The notes: generated by a model not told the origin, from the letters alone. Counted from the first letter of the stretch, positions 9,120 to 17,452 are shown. The stretch: DNA of 64,000 nucleotides from Limnothrix sp. FACHB-406 (GCF_014698235.1 NZ_JACJSP010000002.1:310001-374000), one strand, 5' to 3'. Program-made: numbers and translations.

Positions 9120-12065
9120 CTATTTCGCTTCCATCCAGTTTTGACCCGCATGAACTTCCACCGCCAGGGGCACACTCAAGGTGACCGCTGATTCCATGGT
9201 TTCCTGAATGATTGGGCGTACAAAGTCCCACTCTTCCGGAGGCACTTCAAAGATCAATTCATCATGCACTTGCAACAGTAAAGTTGCCTGGGTGGATTGC
9301 AACCGTTGATGAAGTTGAATCATGGCAATTTTGATGATGTCGGCGCTGGAACCCTGAATGGGAGCGTTGGCCGCCGCCCGCAGCAATTGGGCATCATTTT
9401 GACCATTGACCCGCAACCGATCGAGGTCAATCGCCTGGGGATCGGAGCCGCGCAATTGATTCAACGAAGGACTCATGAATTGAAAATAGCGCCGTCGGCC
9501 CAGGAGTGTATGCACATAGCCCAGGGCGATCGCCTCGCGCTGCATTTGTTGCAAATACTCAAACACTTGGGGATAGCGCTGGTTAAAGCGATCGATAAAT
9601 TCCTTGGCTTCCATGCGCGACACGCCCGCTTCCCGAGCAAACCGTTGCGCCCCCATGCCGTAAATCACCCCAAAATTGATGATTTTTCCCAGTCGTCGTT
9701 CTTCGGGGGTAATGTCAGGGCGATCGAGCAATAATTGCGCGGTCAAAGCATGGACATCTCGCCCCGTTTGATAGGCCTCAATTAAGACCGGTTCCTGACT
9801 CAAATGGGCCAAGATTCGTAGCTCAATTTGGGAATAGTCTGCTGCGGCCAACAGCCAGCCCGCTTTGGGTAAAAAAGCCCGCCGAATTTGCCGACTAAAG
9901 GCCGTCCGAATTGGGATATTTTGCAAGTTGGGATTGGATGAAGAGAGGCGACCCGTGGCCGTCACCGTTTGATTAAAGTCCGTATGGACGCGATCGGTTT
10001 GGGGCGAAACCAACTGCGGCAGCGCATCCACATAGGTAGACTTCAGTTTGGCTAAGGTGCGATGCTCCACGATCGCTTCCACAACGGGATGATCATCCTT
10101 TAACTTTTCCAAGGTGGCGGCATCCGTGGAATAGCCGGTTTTGGTTTTGCGAGACTTTTTGGGATCAAGACCCAATTTGCCAAACAATAATTCACTGAGT
10201 TGCTTGGGCGAACCTAAATTAAAAGTCTCCCCAGCCGCTGCGTAGGCCCGCTGTTCGATCGCCAATAAATCTGTTTCTAATTGCTTAGAAAATTCCGCCA
10301 AATAGGCCGTGTCAATCCGAATGCCTCGCCCTTCCATGGCTGACAAAACCGGCTCAAGGGGCAGTTCCACCTGCTCAAACAGTGGCAACAAATCCTGCTC
10401 GCTAGACAGTTGCGATCGCAGGATACTGACCAAATGAAATGCACTATAAACATCCGTGCCGCAATAGTTGGCAACGGCAGCAATGCTCACCGCTGCAATG
10501 GTTTGTCCCTTCGGCACCAGATCTTGGTAGCTGGTGGCGCTGATTCCTAAATAGCGCAATCCCAAATCTGTTAGGTTATGGCTGGCTTCTGGATTCAGCA
10601 CATAACTGGCAAGCATTGGGTCAAAAATTACCCCGGCCAGTTGAATTCCTTGGTTGCGCAAAATTGCCCGATCGAACTTGGCATTTTGCAGCACCTTGGG
10701 ATGGTTTTCACTTTCCAAAATTGGTTTCAGCGCTTGCAACACCAGCGATCGATCGAGCTGTTTTCCCGTACTGTGTCCCACGGGAATATAAGCCACCGTG
10801 AATTGTTCCGCATTGCCATAGCAAACCCCAATTCCCACCAAGGCCGCTTTTCGGGGATCTAGGTCAGTGGTTTCTGTGTCCCAAGCGGTGGGATAGTCAC
10901 GGTTTTGGCAGTGCAACAGTGCGGCAACCAGCGCCTCCAATTGATCGGGTGTAGTAATAATTTCTGGGGTGAATTCGGCCGGTAGTGGCGGATTTTCCTT
11001 GAGCAAATCGGTCTCTTCGGCACTGAAAAACCAAGTATCTTCTGCTTCTAAGGTCGAAGCTGGGGAACTGCCCGCTAATTGGGGCGATCGGCCCGCAGAA
11101 CTCGTTTCATGGCCTGTCCCTTGCTCCGCTCCCAAGGTTAACTGACCATTACCAAATCGAGCCTCCAAACGTTCAATTTGCTTCAGAAACTGATTCAGTT
11201 CTAGTTTTTCCAGCAGGGGAGTGAGGGCAGCGCGATCGAATCCGCTTAATTCACAGTCGGCCAAGGCCAAATCTAAGGGCACATCACATTTAATTTGCGC
11301 CAAAAACTGAGAATGGTAAGCAGCGTCTCGATCGGCTTCCAATTTGCTCTTGACGGATTTTTTCAGAGAGTCTAGTGCCTGATAAATCCCATCCAAGGAC
11401 TCATGCTCTTGCAGAAGCTGGGCGGCGGTTTTTTCGCCAATGCCTTTCACCCCCGGAATATTATCGGATTTATCGCCGCAAAGGGCTTTGAAATCCACCA
11501 CCTGATCCGGACGAACGCCCCATTTTTCCACCACTTGGGCTGCACGATATTCGCTGTAGCGGGAAGACTTCACATCACGCCCACCCAAGTGCAAAACGCT
11601 GATGCCTTGTTGGTCATTAATGAGTTGAAATAAGTCCCGATCGCCGCTCAAGATTTTGACCCGATAGCCCGCCGCGATGCCCTGTTGGGTCATTGTCCCG
11701 ATCGCGTCATCTGCTTCAAAACCTGGCGTTTTAACAATGGTTAAATTCAGCGCCACCAACAGGGTTTCGAGATGCTGAATATCTTCAATAAACTCCACGG
11801 GAGTTTCCGGCCGCCCATCCTTGTAGGTCGCATCGGCTTCGTGGCGAAAGGTGGGCTGACGAGTATCAAAAGCCAGGGCGATCGCTTGGGGTTTTTCAAG
11901 GGCGATCGTGTCCAATAGGGCCTTAATAAATCCGTAGCAAATGCTGGTGGGAATGCCTGTGGAAGTACGTAGTCCACCATCTCGTCCATTCACGAAGGCA
12001 TAGAATGCTCGGAAAGCCAAGGAATGGCCATCTACCAAAAGCAAGGTCTTTGCGGAGTCGGTCAT
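9120..12065 (-). CDS. polA: DNA polymerase I
   Basis: Repair and Okazaki-maturation polymerase, 981 residues, with all three domains. The 5'-nuclease/flap domain (about 1-300) begins LLLVDGHSLAFRAF and contains the helix-hairpin-helix GVKGIGEKTA. The 3'-5' exonuclease domain (about 375-565) retains the exo I motif WDTETTDLDP and the exo III region YCGTDVYSAF, so proofreading is probably active. The polymerase domain (about 590-981) has motif A DYSQIELRILAH, motif B RLGKIINFGVIYG and motif C VHDELIFEVP. A linker of about 60 residues rich in S, G and E (near 310-370) joins the first two domains. Start is ATG at 12065. It is divergent from the Uma2 gene. Confidence 0.98.
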   Translation of the reverse strand: MTDSAKTLLLVDGHSLAFRAFYAFVNGRDGGLRTSTGIPTSICYGFIKALLDTIALEKPQAIALAFDTRQPTFRHEADATYKDGRPETPVEFIEDIQHLETLLVALNLTIVKTPGFEADDAIGTMTQQGIAAGYRVKILSGDRDLFQLINDQQGISVLHLGGRDVKSSRYSEYRAAQVVEKWGVRPDQVVDFKALCGDKSDNIPGVKGIGEKTAAQLLQEHESLDGIYQALDSLKKSVKSKLEADRDAAYHSQFLAQIKCDVPLDLALADCELSGFDRAALTPLLEKLELNQFLKQIERLEARFGNGQLTLGAEQGTGHETSSAGRSPQLAGSSPASTLEAEDTWFFSAEETDLLKENPPLPAEFTPEIITTPDQLEALVAALLHCQNRDYPTAWDTETTDLDPRKAALVGIGVCYGNAEQFTVAYIPVGHSTGKQLDRSLVLQALKPILESENHPKVLQNAKFDRAILRNQGIQLAGVIFDPMLASYVLNPEASHNLTDLGLRYLGISATSYQDLVPKGQTIAAVSIAAVANYCGTDVYSAFHLVSILRSQLSSEQDLLPLFEQVELPLEPVLSAMEGRGIRIDTAYLAEFSKQLETDLLAIEQRAYAAAGETFNLGSPKQLSELLFGKLGLDPKKSRKTKTGYSTDAATLEKLKDDHPVVEAIVEHRTLAKLKSTYVDALPQLVSPQTDRVHTDFNQTVTATGRLSSSNPNLQNIPIRTAFSRQIRRAFLPKAGWLLAAADYSQIELRILAHLSQEPVLIEAYQTGRDVHALTAQLLLDRPDITPEERRLGKIINFGVIYGMGAQRFAREAGVSRMEAKEFIDRFNQRYPQVFEYLQQMQREAIALGYVHTLLGRRRYFQFMSPSLNQLRGSDPQAIDLDRLRVNGQNDAQLLRAAANAPIQGSSADIIKIAMIQLHQRLQSTQATLLLQVHDELIFEVPPEEWDFVRPIIQETMESAVTLSVPLAVEVHAGQNWMEAK

Positions 12066-12194
12066 GGGGCGATTGCAGAATGCTCGCCCTCAGCATAGCA
12101 GCCCCTTTGCGCACCGGGCGATCGGGCAGCTCGCCCACTGCTTGGCCCCATTGGCGATAATAGAACTAATCAACCGTTTCAGGAGTTGTGAGCA

Positions 12195-12842
12195 ATGATT
12201 GCGATCGCCCCGCTGGCTCCCACCCAACTCATCGGCGAAAAACGTGTGACGCTGCGTGGCCTAACTTGGCAAACTTACCAACAGGTTCTCCATGCCCTGC
12301 CGTTCCGTCGTTCTGCTCGCTTGACCTATGATCATGGAGTTTTAGAAATCACTATGCCCTTGGAAGATCATGAATTTTCGATTCGTCTCATTGAGCGCTT
12401 TATCATCATCATGATCTTTGAGATGGGTCTGAAAATTAAAACAATGGGATCTACTCGGATTGAGCGTGAAGAGCTTGATCGCAGCTCAGAACCTGATTGT
12501 GCTTACTACATTCAAAATCACGCACGGGTTGCGGGTCGAAGAGTTGATTTTGCGACTGATCCTCCGCCAGATCTGGTGGTTGAAGTGGATATCACCCACA
12601 CGGATATTGACAAAAATCGGCTCTATGCCGCGATGGGTGTTCCAGAATTGTGGCGATATAACGGCCGTGATTGGCGCATTTTTATTTTAGAAAATGGGGA
12701 TTATCAAGAATCGGAATTCAGCCCCATTTTTCCTTGGGTGCAAAAAGCGTATTTATATCAATTTTTGGCAGAGGCTCAGCAAGATGAAATTGCTGCTGAA
12801 CAAGCATTGCGCCAGTTGGTGCGTGATCACTTAGCCCAGTAA
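12195..12842 (+). CDS. Uma2 family (DUF820) putative restriction-endonuclease-fold protein
   Basis: A 215-residue member of the Uma2 family, greatly expanded in cyanobacteria and predicted to have a PD-(D/E)XK nuclease fold. The likely active-site pattern is EPDCAYY near residue 97, PPDLVVEVD near 123 and the lysine of DIDKNRLYAAMGVPELWRY. AGGAG ends about 10 bases before the ATG. The biological role of the family is not established; it may derive from mobile elements. The nearby IS607 element and tiny ORF make this the accessory part of the window. Confidence 0.9.
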   Translation: MIAIAPLAPTQLIGEKRVTLRGLTWQTYQQVLHALPFRRSARLTYDHGVLEITMPLEDHEFSIRLIERFIIIMIFEMGLKIKTMGSTRIEREELDRSSEPDCAYYIQNHARVAGRRVDFATDPPPDLVVEVDITHTDIDKNRLYAAMGVPELWRYNGRDWRIFILENGDYQESEFSPIFPWVQKAYLYQFLAEAQQDEIAAEQALRQLVRDHLAQ

Positions 12843-13144
12843 GTAATTTGGGCTGGGATTCCTTGGACAACTCTGGAAACTTCATTCCTGAGGAATCAGG
12901 ATCCGTGAGTCGCTGCCCCTGAGAAAAAGCGGTACGATCGAACCGGGGGCTTCTGGCGAAGTTAACCGGATTGGGTTCCCGATTCGCAGAACAATACCCT
13001 AGAGATTTGCGTCCACATCCCTAGCTCGCTTCGATGATGAAGCTGGATTGCACTGGGATCATTCCATCGACGACGGGGCTGCATCTCTGAAGTCAGCAAC
13101 TGGGCTGGCAATTCCCCCAACGTCAATTTTGGGAGGTCAGAATC
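12843..13144. other. Intergenic region, possible leader of the 64-codon ORF
   Basis: About 300 bases. The final stretch contains GGGAGG ahead of the ATG at 13145. I see no tRNA or recognised ncRNA, though the short GC-rich segments near 12930-13060 could fold. Confidence 0.4.
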
Positions 13145-13339
13145 ATGACTCAGCGAACTTTCCCTGACCGATTTCATTCTTGGGACGATGCGATCGACCT
13201 GAGGAAAATTGTGGTTGATAAGCGATCGCGGAAACGCTCGAATGCTGCTAAATCCCGCCGCCGCAATCGGCGATCGGAAAATGGATTATTGAGCAGCCAA
13301 TTGCGCCACAGTTGGGAATCCATGGCCGACTGGGTGTAG
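13145..13339 (+). CDS. Small basic hypothetical protein (64 aa)
   Basis: The ORF is preceded by a strong ribosome binding site (GGGAGG about 9 bases before the ATG), the main reason to call it. The protein is very basic in the middle (KRSRKRSNAAKSRRRNRRS) and has tryptophans near each end (FHSWDDAID; SWESMADW). No domain is recognised. The basic patch suggests nucleic-acid or membrane-surface binding, but that is inference. It lies just upstream of the IS607 element and outside its inverted repeats. Confidence 0.5.
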   Translation: MTQRTFPDRFHSWDDAIDLRKIVVDKRSRKRSNAAKSRRRNRRSENGLLSSQLRHSWESMADWV

Positions 13340-13420
13340 GGTCAATTCAATGCAATTGCTCAAGAATTGTTCACAACAATTGCTCAAAATTGTCACTGAC
13401 CAGTTCCATCGGTCAATTTT

Positions 13421-13448
13421 GTGGGGGCGTATGGCCGTACGCCCCCAC
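13421..13448. repeat. 28-bp near-perfect GC-rich palindrome
   Basis: Arms GTGGGGGCGTA and TACGCCCCCAC flank a GGCC centre, with one G-T wobble pair. It lies about 55 bases upstream of the IS607 left end. It resembles the dispersed GTRGGGGCGYAnGGCCNTRCGCCCC-type palindromes of cyanobacteria, a recollection that needs a genome search. No T-run follows, so it is not a typical terminator. Confidence 0.75.
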
Positions 13449-13503
13449 TTGGACTGCTTGAGTTGGACTGTTTCTGTTGAGGTTGATCAACAGTAATTAA
13501 TTT

Positions 13504-13519
13504 ACTAACGTTCGCTAAC
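13504..13519. repeat. IS607 left inverted repeat
   Basis: ACTAACGTTCGCTAAC. It contains the word TAACG twice (ACTAACG and GCTAAC), so it may be a pair of recombinase-binding half sites. Confidence 0.65.
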
Positions 13520-13546
13520 GTATGCCAATATTTAGATATGGCATAC
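13520..13546. promoter_or_regulatory. Palindrome over the tnpA start codon
   Basis: GTATGCC (13520-13526) and GGCATAC (13540-13546) are perfect 7-bp arms with a 13-base AT-only-rich spacer; the tnpA ATG lies at 13538, inside the structure. It could be an operator for the MerR-like domain of TnpA or a hairpin that hides the start codon. Both are inference. Confidence 0.55.
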
Positions 13547-14113
13547 ATTCCTCTCAGAAAAGCGGTCGAATTTCTGGGATTGCATCCAAATACGCTAAGG
13601 AAGTACGCAGATGAAGGGAAGATCGAAACCATCCGAAACGAGGCGGGCCAGCGGCTCTACAACGTCGAGTCATATGGACGCAACGCAACTCGATCTACCG
13701 TTGTTTGCTACTGCCGCGTCAGTTCTGCCAAGCAACGAGACGATCTCGCTAGACAAGTCCAGTTCATGCGAGACCGCTACCCCGATGCCGAAATCATCCA
13801 AGACATCGGATCAGGTCTTAACTTCAAGCGAAAAGGATTGCAATCCCTACTGGTCAGACTCATGCGCGGCGATCAGCTCCAAATTGTGGTTGCCTGTCGA
13901 GACCGATTGTGTCGATTCGGATTCGAGTTGTTCGAGTTCATGGTTCAACAAAACGGTGGCGAACTCATGGTTCTTGACCCATCTGTTCACTGCCCAGAAT
14001 CCGAACTCACAGCGGATCTGCTCGCCATCCTTCACCTCTTCTCTCGTCGAATGCCCGGACTCAGAAGTTACCGGAAAGCGATCCAGGAAGATCCGAATCT
14101 TCCTAAACCCTGA
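13538..14113 (+). CDS. tnpA: IS607 transposase TnpA (serine recombinase)
   Basis: Serine recombinase of 191 residues that moves the element through double-strand breaks with a phosphoserine link. Residues about 4-45 form a MerR/Xis-like helix-turn-helix (LRKAVEFLGLHPNTLRKYAD). The catalytic domain from about 55 has the nucleophile motif VCYCRVSSAKQ and the conserved RDRLCRFGFELFEF. The length is normal for the family and the frame is intact. Its 3' part overlaps tnpB in the +1 frame. Neighbours are host genes, so the target-site context gives no function. Confidence 0.93.
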   Translation: MAYIPLRKAVEFLGLHPNTLRKYADEGKIETIRNEAGQRLYNVESYGRNATRSTVVCYCRVSSAKQRDDLARQVQFMRDRYPDAEIIQDIGSGLNFKRKGLQSLLVRLMRGDQLQIVVACRDRLCRFGFELFEFMVQQNGGELMVLDPSVHCPESELTADLLAILHLFSRRMPGLRSYRKAIQEDPNLPKP

Positions 14114-15194
14114 TCAAAAAGCACTCCTGAAGCAATGGTTTGGTGTTTCTAGATACGTCTACAACGCCACGATCAAACATCTTCAGGAACCGGGAACCAA
14201 AGCCAATTGGATGGCAGTTGCGCCCATCATCTTGGGTGCGCTTCCTGAATGGGCCAAGCCAGTTCCCTACCAGATCAAAAAGATTGCGGTCAAAGATGCT
14301 TGCACTGCCGTTCGAGAAGCAAAGAAAGGTTTCAAAAAAGACGGGCAAATTCGCAAGTGCCGTTTCCGCAGTCGCAAAGATCGACAACAAACGATCTACA
14401 TCCCCAAATCAGCCATCAGTGAAAACGGTGTCTATTACACCATTCTGGGAAAAGCAGCCCTGAAAGAATCAATTCCTGATGGCTTTAGTGATGGTCGGTT
14501 AACACTTGCCTATGGTGAGTATTACCTGATCACCTCAACAGAAGTGCAACCCATTCAGTCCGAAAACCAAGGGCGAGTGGTTGCCTTAGATCCCGGTGTC
14601 CGCACATTCATGACCTTCTTTGCTGAATCCTCCTATGGATGGATTGGCAATGACTCGAACTTGCTGATTCAAAAGCTGTGCTTCAAGCTGGATCGCCTGA
14701 TTTCCAAAATTACCAAGGCTAAATCAGCTCAAAAGCGTCGCCTTAAGAAAGCCGCTGATCGCCTGCGTTCCAAGGTGCAACACCTGGTGAAAGAACTTCA
14801 CCACAAAACCGCACGGTTTCTGACTGAAAACTTTGATGTGATCTTGCTACCCAGTTTTGAGTCCTCTCAAATGGTGAGCAAATCACGTCGAAAAATTAAG
14901 TCGAAAACCGTGCGGCAAATGTTGACCCTATCGCATTACCAGTTCAAGAGACATTTAGAATGGAAAGCTTGGGAGTTGGGCAAGATTGCTTTGACCAATA
15001 TCAACGAAGCCTACACCTCTAAAACCGTTTCGTGGACAGGTGAGATCGTCAAGATTGGCGGCTCTCGGGTCATCAAGTCGAAGGTTGATGGGCGGTCAAT
15101 GAATCGGGATCTAAATGGTGCTCGTGGGATTTTTCTACGGGCATTGGTTGATACGCCTTGGTTGAGAGACCACCTCAACTTATGCATTTGTTAG
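13956..15194 (+). CDS. tnpB: TnpB, RNA-guided nuclease of IS607 type, lacking the zinc-finger cysteines
   Basis: About 412 residues from a GTG at 13956; the frame is open back to 13611, but that part overlaps tnpA and looks non-native, so the start is uncertain. The catalytic RuvC residues are present: D in VALDPGVRTF, E in LLPSFESSQ and D in NRDLNGARG. The usual TSxxCSxCG...CxxCG zinc finger is replaced by AYTSKTVSWTGEIV and GGSRVIKSKVDG, with no cysteine. TnpB of this superfamily is known to be guided by an RNA from the element's right end. The stop codon lies within the right inverted repeat. Confidence 0.88.
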   Translation: MANSWFLTHLFTAQNPNSQRICSPSFTSSLVECPDSEVTGKRSRKIRIFLNPDQKALLKQWFGVSRYVYNATIKHLQEPGTKANWMAVAPIILGALPEWAKPVPYQIKKIAVKDACTAVREAKKGFKKDGQIRKCRFRSRKDRQQTIYIPKSAISENGVYYTILGKAALKESIPDGFSDGRLTLAYGEYYLITSTEVQPIQSENQGRVVALDPGVRTFMTFFAESSYGWIGNDSNLLIQKLCFKLDRLISKITKAKSAQKRRLKKAADRLRSKVQHLVKELHHKTARFLTENFDVILLPSFESSQMVSKSRRKIKSKTVRQMLTLSHYQFKRHLEWKAWELGKIALTNINEAYTSKTVSWTGEIVKIGGSRVIKSKVDGRSMNRDLNGARGIFLRALVDTPWLRDHLNLCIC

Positions 15195-15205
15195 CATCCG
15201 TTAGC
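15190..15205. repeat. IS607 right inverted repeat, overlapping the tnpB stop
   Basis: GTTAGCATCCGTTAGC; its first TAG (15192-15194) is the tnpB stop codon. By analogy with other TnpB elements, the 3' end of a guide RNA would lie at about this point. Confidence 0.65.
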
Positions 15206-15247
15206 AAAAAAGTATCGGGAATGGAACTTGCCTCAACAGAATTAGTC

Positions 15248-15329
15248 CAGTTGATTGATCTTTAGTTTGTTGATCCAGTCCGTTGTTGATCTAGCTCGTT
15301 GATCTTTAGTTCGTTGATCGTTACTGATC
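15248..15329. repeat. Degenerate tandem array ending at the trpA stop codon
   Basis: Six contiguous units, each ending in TGATC on the plus strand (for example TTTAGTTTGTTGATC, TAGCTCGTTGATC, TTTAGTTCGTTGATC), with lengths 13, 15, 16, 13, 15 and 10. Read on the trpA strand, the first unit (GATCAGTAAC) contains the last Asp-Gln codons and the TAA of trpA, and the following units are variants of GATCAACnnnCTAAA. Confidence 0.8.
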
Positions 15330-16121
15330 AAGGGCGGCTCGCAAATCCCGGCAGAATGCTTCAACGGCGGCTAGACCCGCTTCCGGCGTGCCGTCGGCCA
15401 GTCGCTTCACAAAGGCACTGCCCACGATCGCCGCATCAGCCCCCCAAGCACGCACCTGCACCGCTTGCTCCGGCGAGGAAATGCCAAAGCCTACCCCGAT
15501 CGGTTTATCGGTAACCTGGCGCATGGCGGCCAAAATTTCGGACACGCGCCCGTGCATTTCGCTGCGCATCCCCGTTACCCCGGTCACACTGACCAGATAG
15601 ATAAATCCTTGGGACTGCTGGGCAATGGCTTCAATCCGATCCTTGGAACTCGTCGGAGCCACCAACAGCGTGACTTCCAAACCCGCTGCTGCCGCTGGCT
15701 TCAGCAGGCCGTCTGCTTCTTCGAGGGGCAAGTCTGGCACGACCAGGCCCGCCGCCCCGGCCGCTTTCACATCTTGAATGAATTGCTCAATTCCTCGATT
15801 CAGAATTGGGTTGTAGTAGGTGAACAGGACGATCGGGGCGGACAGTTCCGGCGACACCCGCTGCACCAGTGCCAACACATCATCAAGGCGAGTGCCGTTT
15901 GCCAAGGCCCGAGTGGCGGCCGCTTGGATGGTGGGGCCGTCCGCTAGGGGGTCGGAGTAGGGCACGCCCAGTTCAATCAGGTCGGCTCCTGCCCGATCGA
16001 GTCGCCGCAGGGCCTCCTCCGTTGTTGCCAAATTCGGATCCCCGGCGGTGATGAAAGGGATCAGGGCACAGCGTTCTGCTTGGCGCAGGGTGGCAAAACG
16101 TTCAGAAACAGAGACGGTCAT
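15321..16121 (-). CDS. trpA: Tryptophan synthase alpha subunit
   Basis: Cleaves indole-3-glycerol phosphate to indole and glyceraldehyde-3-phosphate; indole passes to the beta subunit. 266 residues, full length. The catalytic Glu lies in [18 protein letters not shown] and the catalytic Asp in [11 protein letters not shown]; the phosphate-binding [12 protein letters not shown] and the IVGSAFV motif near the C-terminus are present. It is the last gene of the minus-strand run ndhL-DUF3007-trpA, an arrangement I recall from many cyanobacteria, so co-transcription is plausible. Start is ATG at 16121. No trpB is in the window, as expected for dispersed trp genes. Confidence 0.97.
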   Translation of the reverse strand: MTVSVSERFATLRQAERCALIPFITAGDPNLATTEEALRRLDRAGADLIELGVPYSDPLADGPTIQAAATRALANGTRLDDVLALVQRVSPELSAPIVLFTYYNPILNRGIEQFIQDVKAAGAAGLVVPDLPLEEADGLLKPAAAAGLEVTLLVAPTSSKDRIEAIAQQSQGFIYLVSVTGVTGMRSEMHGRVSEILAAMRQVTDKPIGVGFGISSPEQAVQVRAWGADAAIVGSAFVKRLADGTPEAGLAAVEAFCRDLRAALDQ

Positions 16122-16277
16122 GGTGGCAGGCGATCGATCAACTCGGTGGTCAGGACATCAAAAACGGCCAGCAACTTCACCCACAGGCTGGATTCAGGGT
16201 GAACCCTTGTTGGGGGCTGAGGATGCTGGCTTTGAATTGGGGGGAACGGGCGGCGCGTTGGTGGCGAAGAATGCGGA

Positions 16278-16616
16278 TTAGGGTGACGGATGGGTCGGGT
16301 TCGATCGATCCGTTTCCGCCGCTTCCGCTTCCAAGCGAGCTTCCAAGGCGGCCAACTCCTCTGGTGACAGTGCTTCCAACTGCTTCTGCAAAACCGCGTC
16401 TTTGTAGTCTTGCAATTGCTGGGAGTAGGTCATCTTTTGGGTCAGGGCCCGCACCAGATAGGTCAGCAACCAGCCCATCAATCCTACTACCAACGCGGCC
16501 TGAGTCCAGATGCCCGCATTGGTGGCATCAATGCCCACCAGTTGCAGGAGACCATAGACCAGCCCCCCACCCAAAAAGACACCTAACCCAATCAGAATCG
16601 CGTCAATTCGCCGCAT
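16278..16616 (-). CDS. DUF3007 family membrane protein
   Basis: 112 residues. Two transmembrane helices (about 6-28, LIGLGVFLGGGLVYGLLQLVG, and 38-60, AALVVGLMGWLLTYLV) are followed by a charged helical tail (QQLQDYKDAVLQKQLEALSPEELAAL), probably coiled coil. This matches the cyanobacterial/plastid DUF3007 family, often encoded between ndhL and trpA. Function is unestablished; the constant proximity to ndhL invites a link with NDH-1 or thylakoid membranes, which is inference. Confidence 0.85.
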   Translation of the reverse strand: MRRIDAILIGLGVFLGGGLVYGLLQLVGIDATNAGIWTQAALVVGLMGWLLTYLVRALTQKMTYSQQLQDYKDAVLQKQLEALSPEELAALEARLEAEAAETDRSNPTHPSP

Positions 16617-16734
16617 GTTTGCTCGATCGCCCCTGTCAATTGCTCACGATTGCTCACCATCATCCAACCCATCACCCTGGCTCGATCGCCCAAGCGGGAC
16701 AATCGAGGCATCCTAGGCATTAAGTGGCCAGACG

Positions 16735-16959
16735 TTAAATGGCCCGACGTTGGGGACGCAGATTCAAAAACGGCGACAACAACAGCAGCCCGGGGAAGAA
16801 CAAAAACACCGCAAAGTAGGCCAAGAGCCGCTCGATCGAGCTAGCCACATACCACCGTTTTTGGAGATAAACGTAGAGGCCCAGCGGCAACACCACCAGG
16901 TAAGCCCCCGCCAGCGCCACATACAGAATCAGCGCGATCGGCAAATCCGTCAAAGCCAT
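16735..16959 (-). CDS. ndhL: NAD(P)H-quinone oxidoreductase subunit L
   Basis: Small cyanobacterial/plastid-specific subunit of the thylakoid NDH-1 complex, needed for respiration, cyclic electron flow and CO2 uptake. 74 residues from the ATG at 16959; the frame is open 21 codons further, but the homologous sequence begins [14 protein letters not shown]. Two transmembrane helices (about 6-28 and 45-65) and the conserved [11 protein letters not shown] between them are visible. It is probably the first gene of the ndhL-DUF3007-trpA transcription unit. Its large partner NdhF is encoded at 43172 in this window. Confidence 0.93.
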   Translation of the reverse strand: MALTDLPIALILYVALAGAYLVVLPLGLYVYLQKRWYVASSIERLLAYFAVFLFFPGLLLLSPFLNLRPQRRAI

Positions 16960-17022
16960 AAACCAGACCCTCGCCTGAACGTCATCCTGACAGCCCGCAC
17001 GGACAACCGCAGCCCCTTGCAA

Positions 17023-17452
17023 CCCATTAGCAGCCAGCGATCGGCCCCTAATTTCCGGTTGCGATCCTCAGCGCTGCGCCCTTGTCCGTAACCAGACCAC
17101 AACCAGACCATATTTTATCGTTCCCCTTCCCCTTCCAAGGGCGATCGGCCCCTCAAAAAATACAATTGCAACCATTAGTCGATCGCCATTCAAGAGTGGG
17201 GACAAGGGGCTTAAGCCCCTTGTCTGTGCGGATTGCGGGGGCGCACAGAGCAGTCATTGCGACTTTTCAAAGATCTAGCCAAGAGATCCCGTCAAGACTG
17301 AGGAGTTGCTCAACTCTTGCCTCTCTTCCCCCTTTGCGAGGTATGATGGGACGGCTCAACGTTACCCGTTAACTTGAGTTGTCCTTAGGGGCGAGTCAGC
17401 TTAATTGATTCGGTCTAATCGATCGGTCTAATTAATCAATTGGCTCCACTAA
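17023..17452. other. Intergenic region with a dispersed palindrome and the tRNA-Leu promoter
   Basis: 430 bases between the divergent ndhL and tRNA-Leu genes. It holds the 24-bp palindrome at 17201-17224. Short open frames here show nothing recognisable. Confidence 0.5.
17201..17224. repeat. 24-bp perfect palindrome, also found near 55.86 kb
   Basis: GACAAGGGGCTT followed by its exact reverse complement AAGCCCCTTGTC. The central 20 bases (CAAGGGGCTTAAGCCCCTTG) recur exactly at 55857-55876 in another intergenic region. Two identical palindromes 38 kb apart suggest a dispersed repeat family rather than gene-specific regulation. Confidence 0.85.

Larger units (their letters stand above)
13504..15205 (+). 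mobile_element. IS607-family insertion sequence (tnpA-tnpB) with short terminal inverted repeats
   Basis: About 1.7 kb, containing a serine-recombinase tnpA followed by an overlapping tnpB, the hallmark order of IS607. ACTAACGTTCGCTAAC at the left (13504-13519) is matched on the opposite strand by GTTAGCATCCGTTAGC at the right (15190-15205), with 12 of 16 bases identical. The exact ends are inferred; IS607 elements usually make no target-site duplication, and none is evident. Both frames are uninterrupted, so the copy may be active. The right repeat overlaps the tnpB stop codon. Confidence 0.85.
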
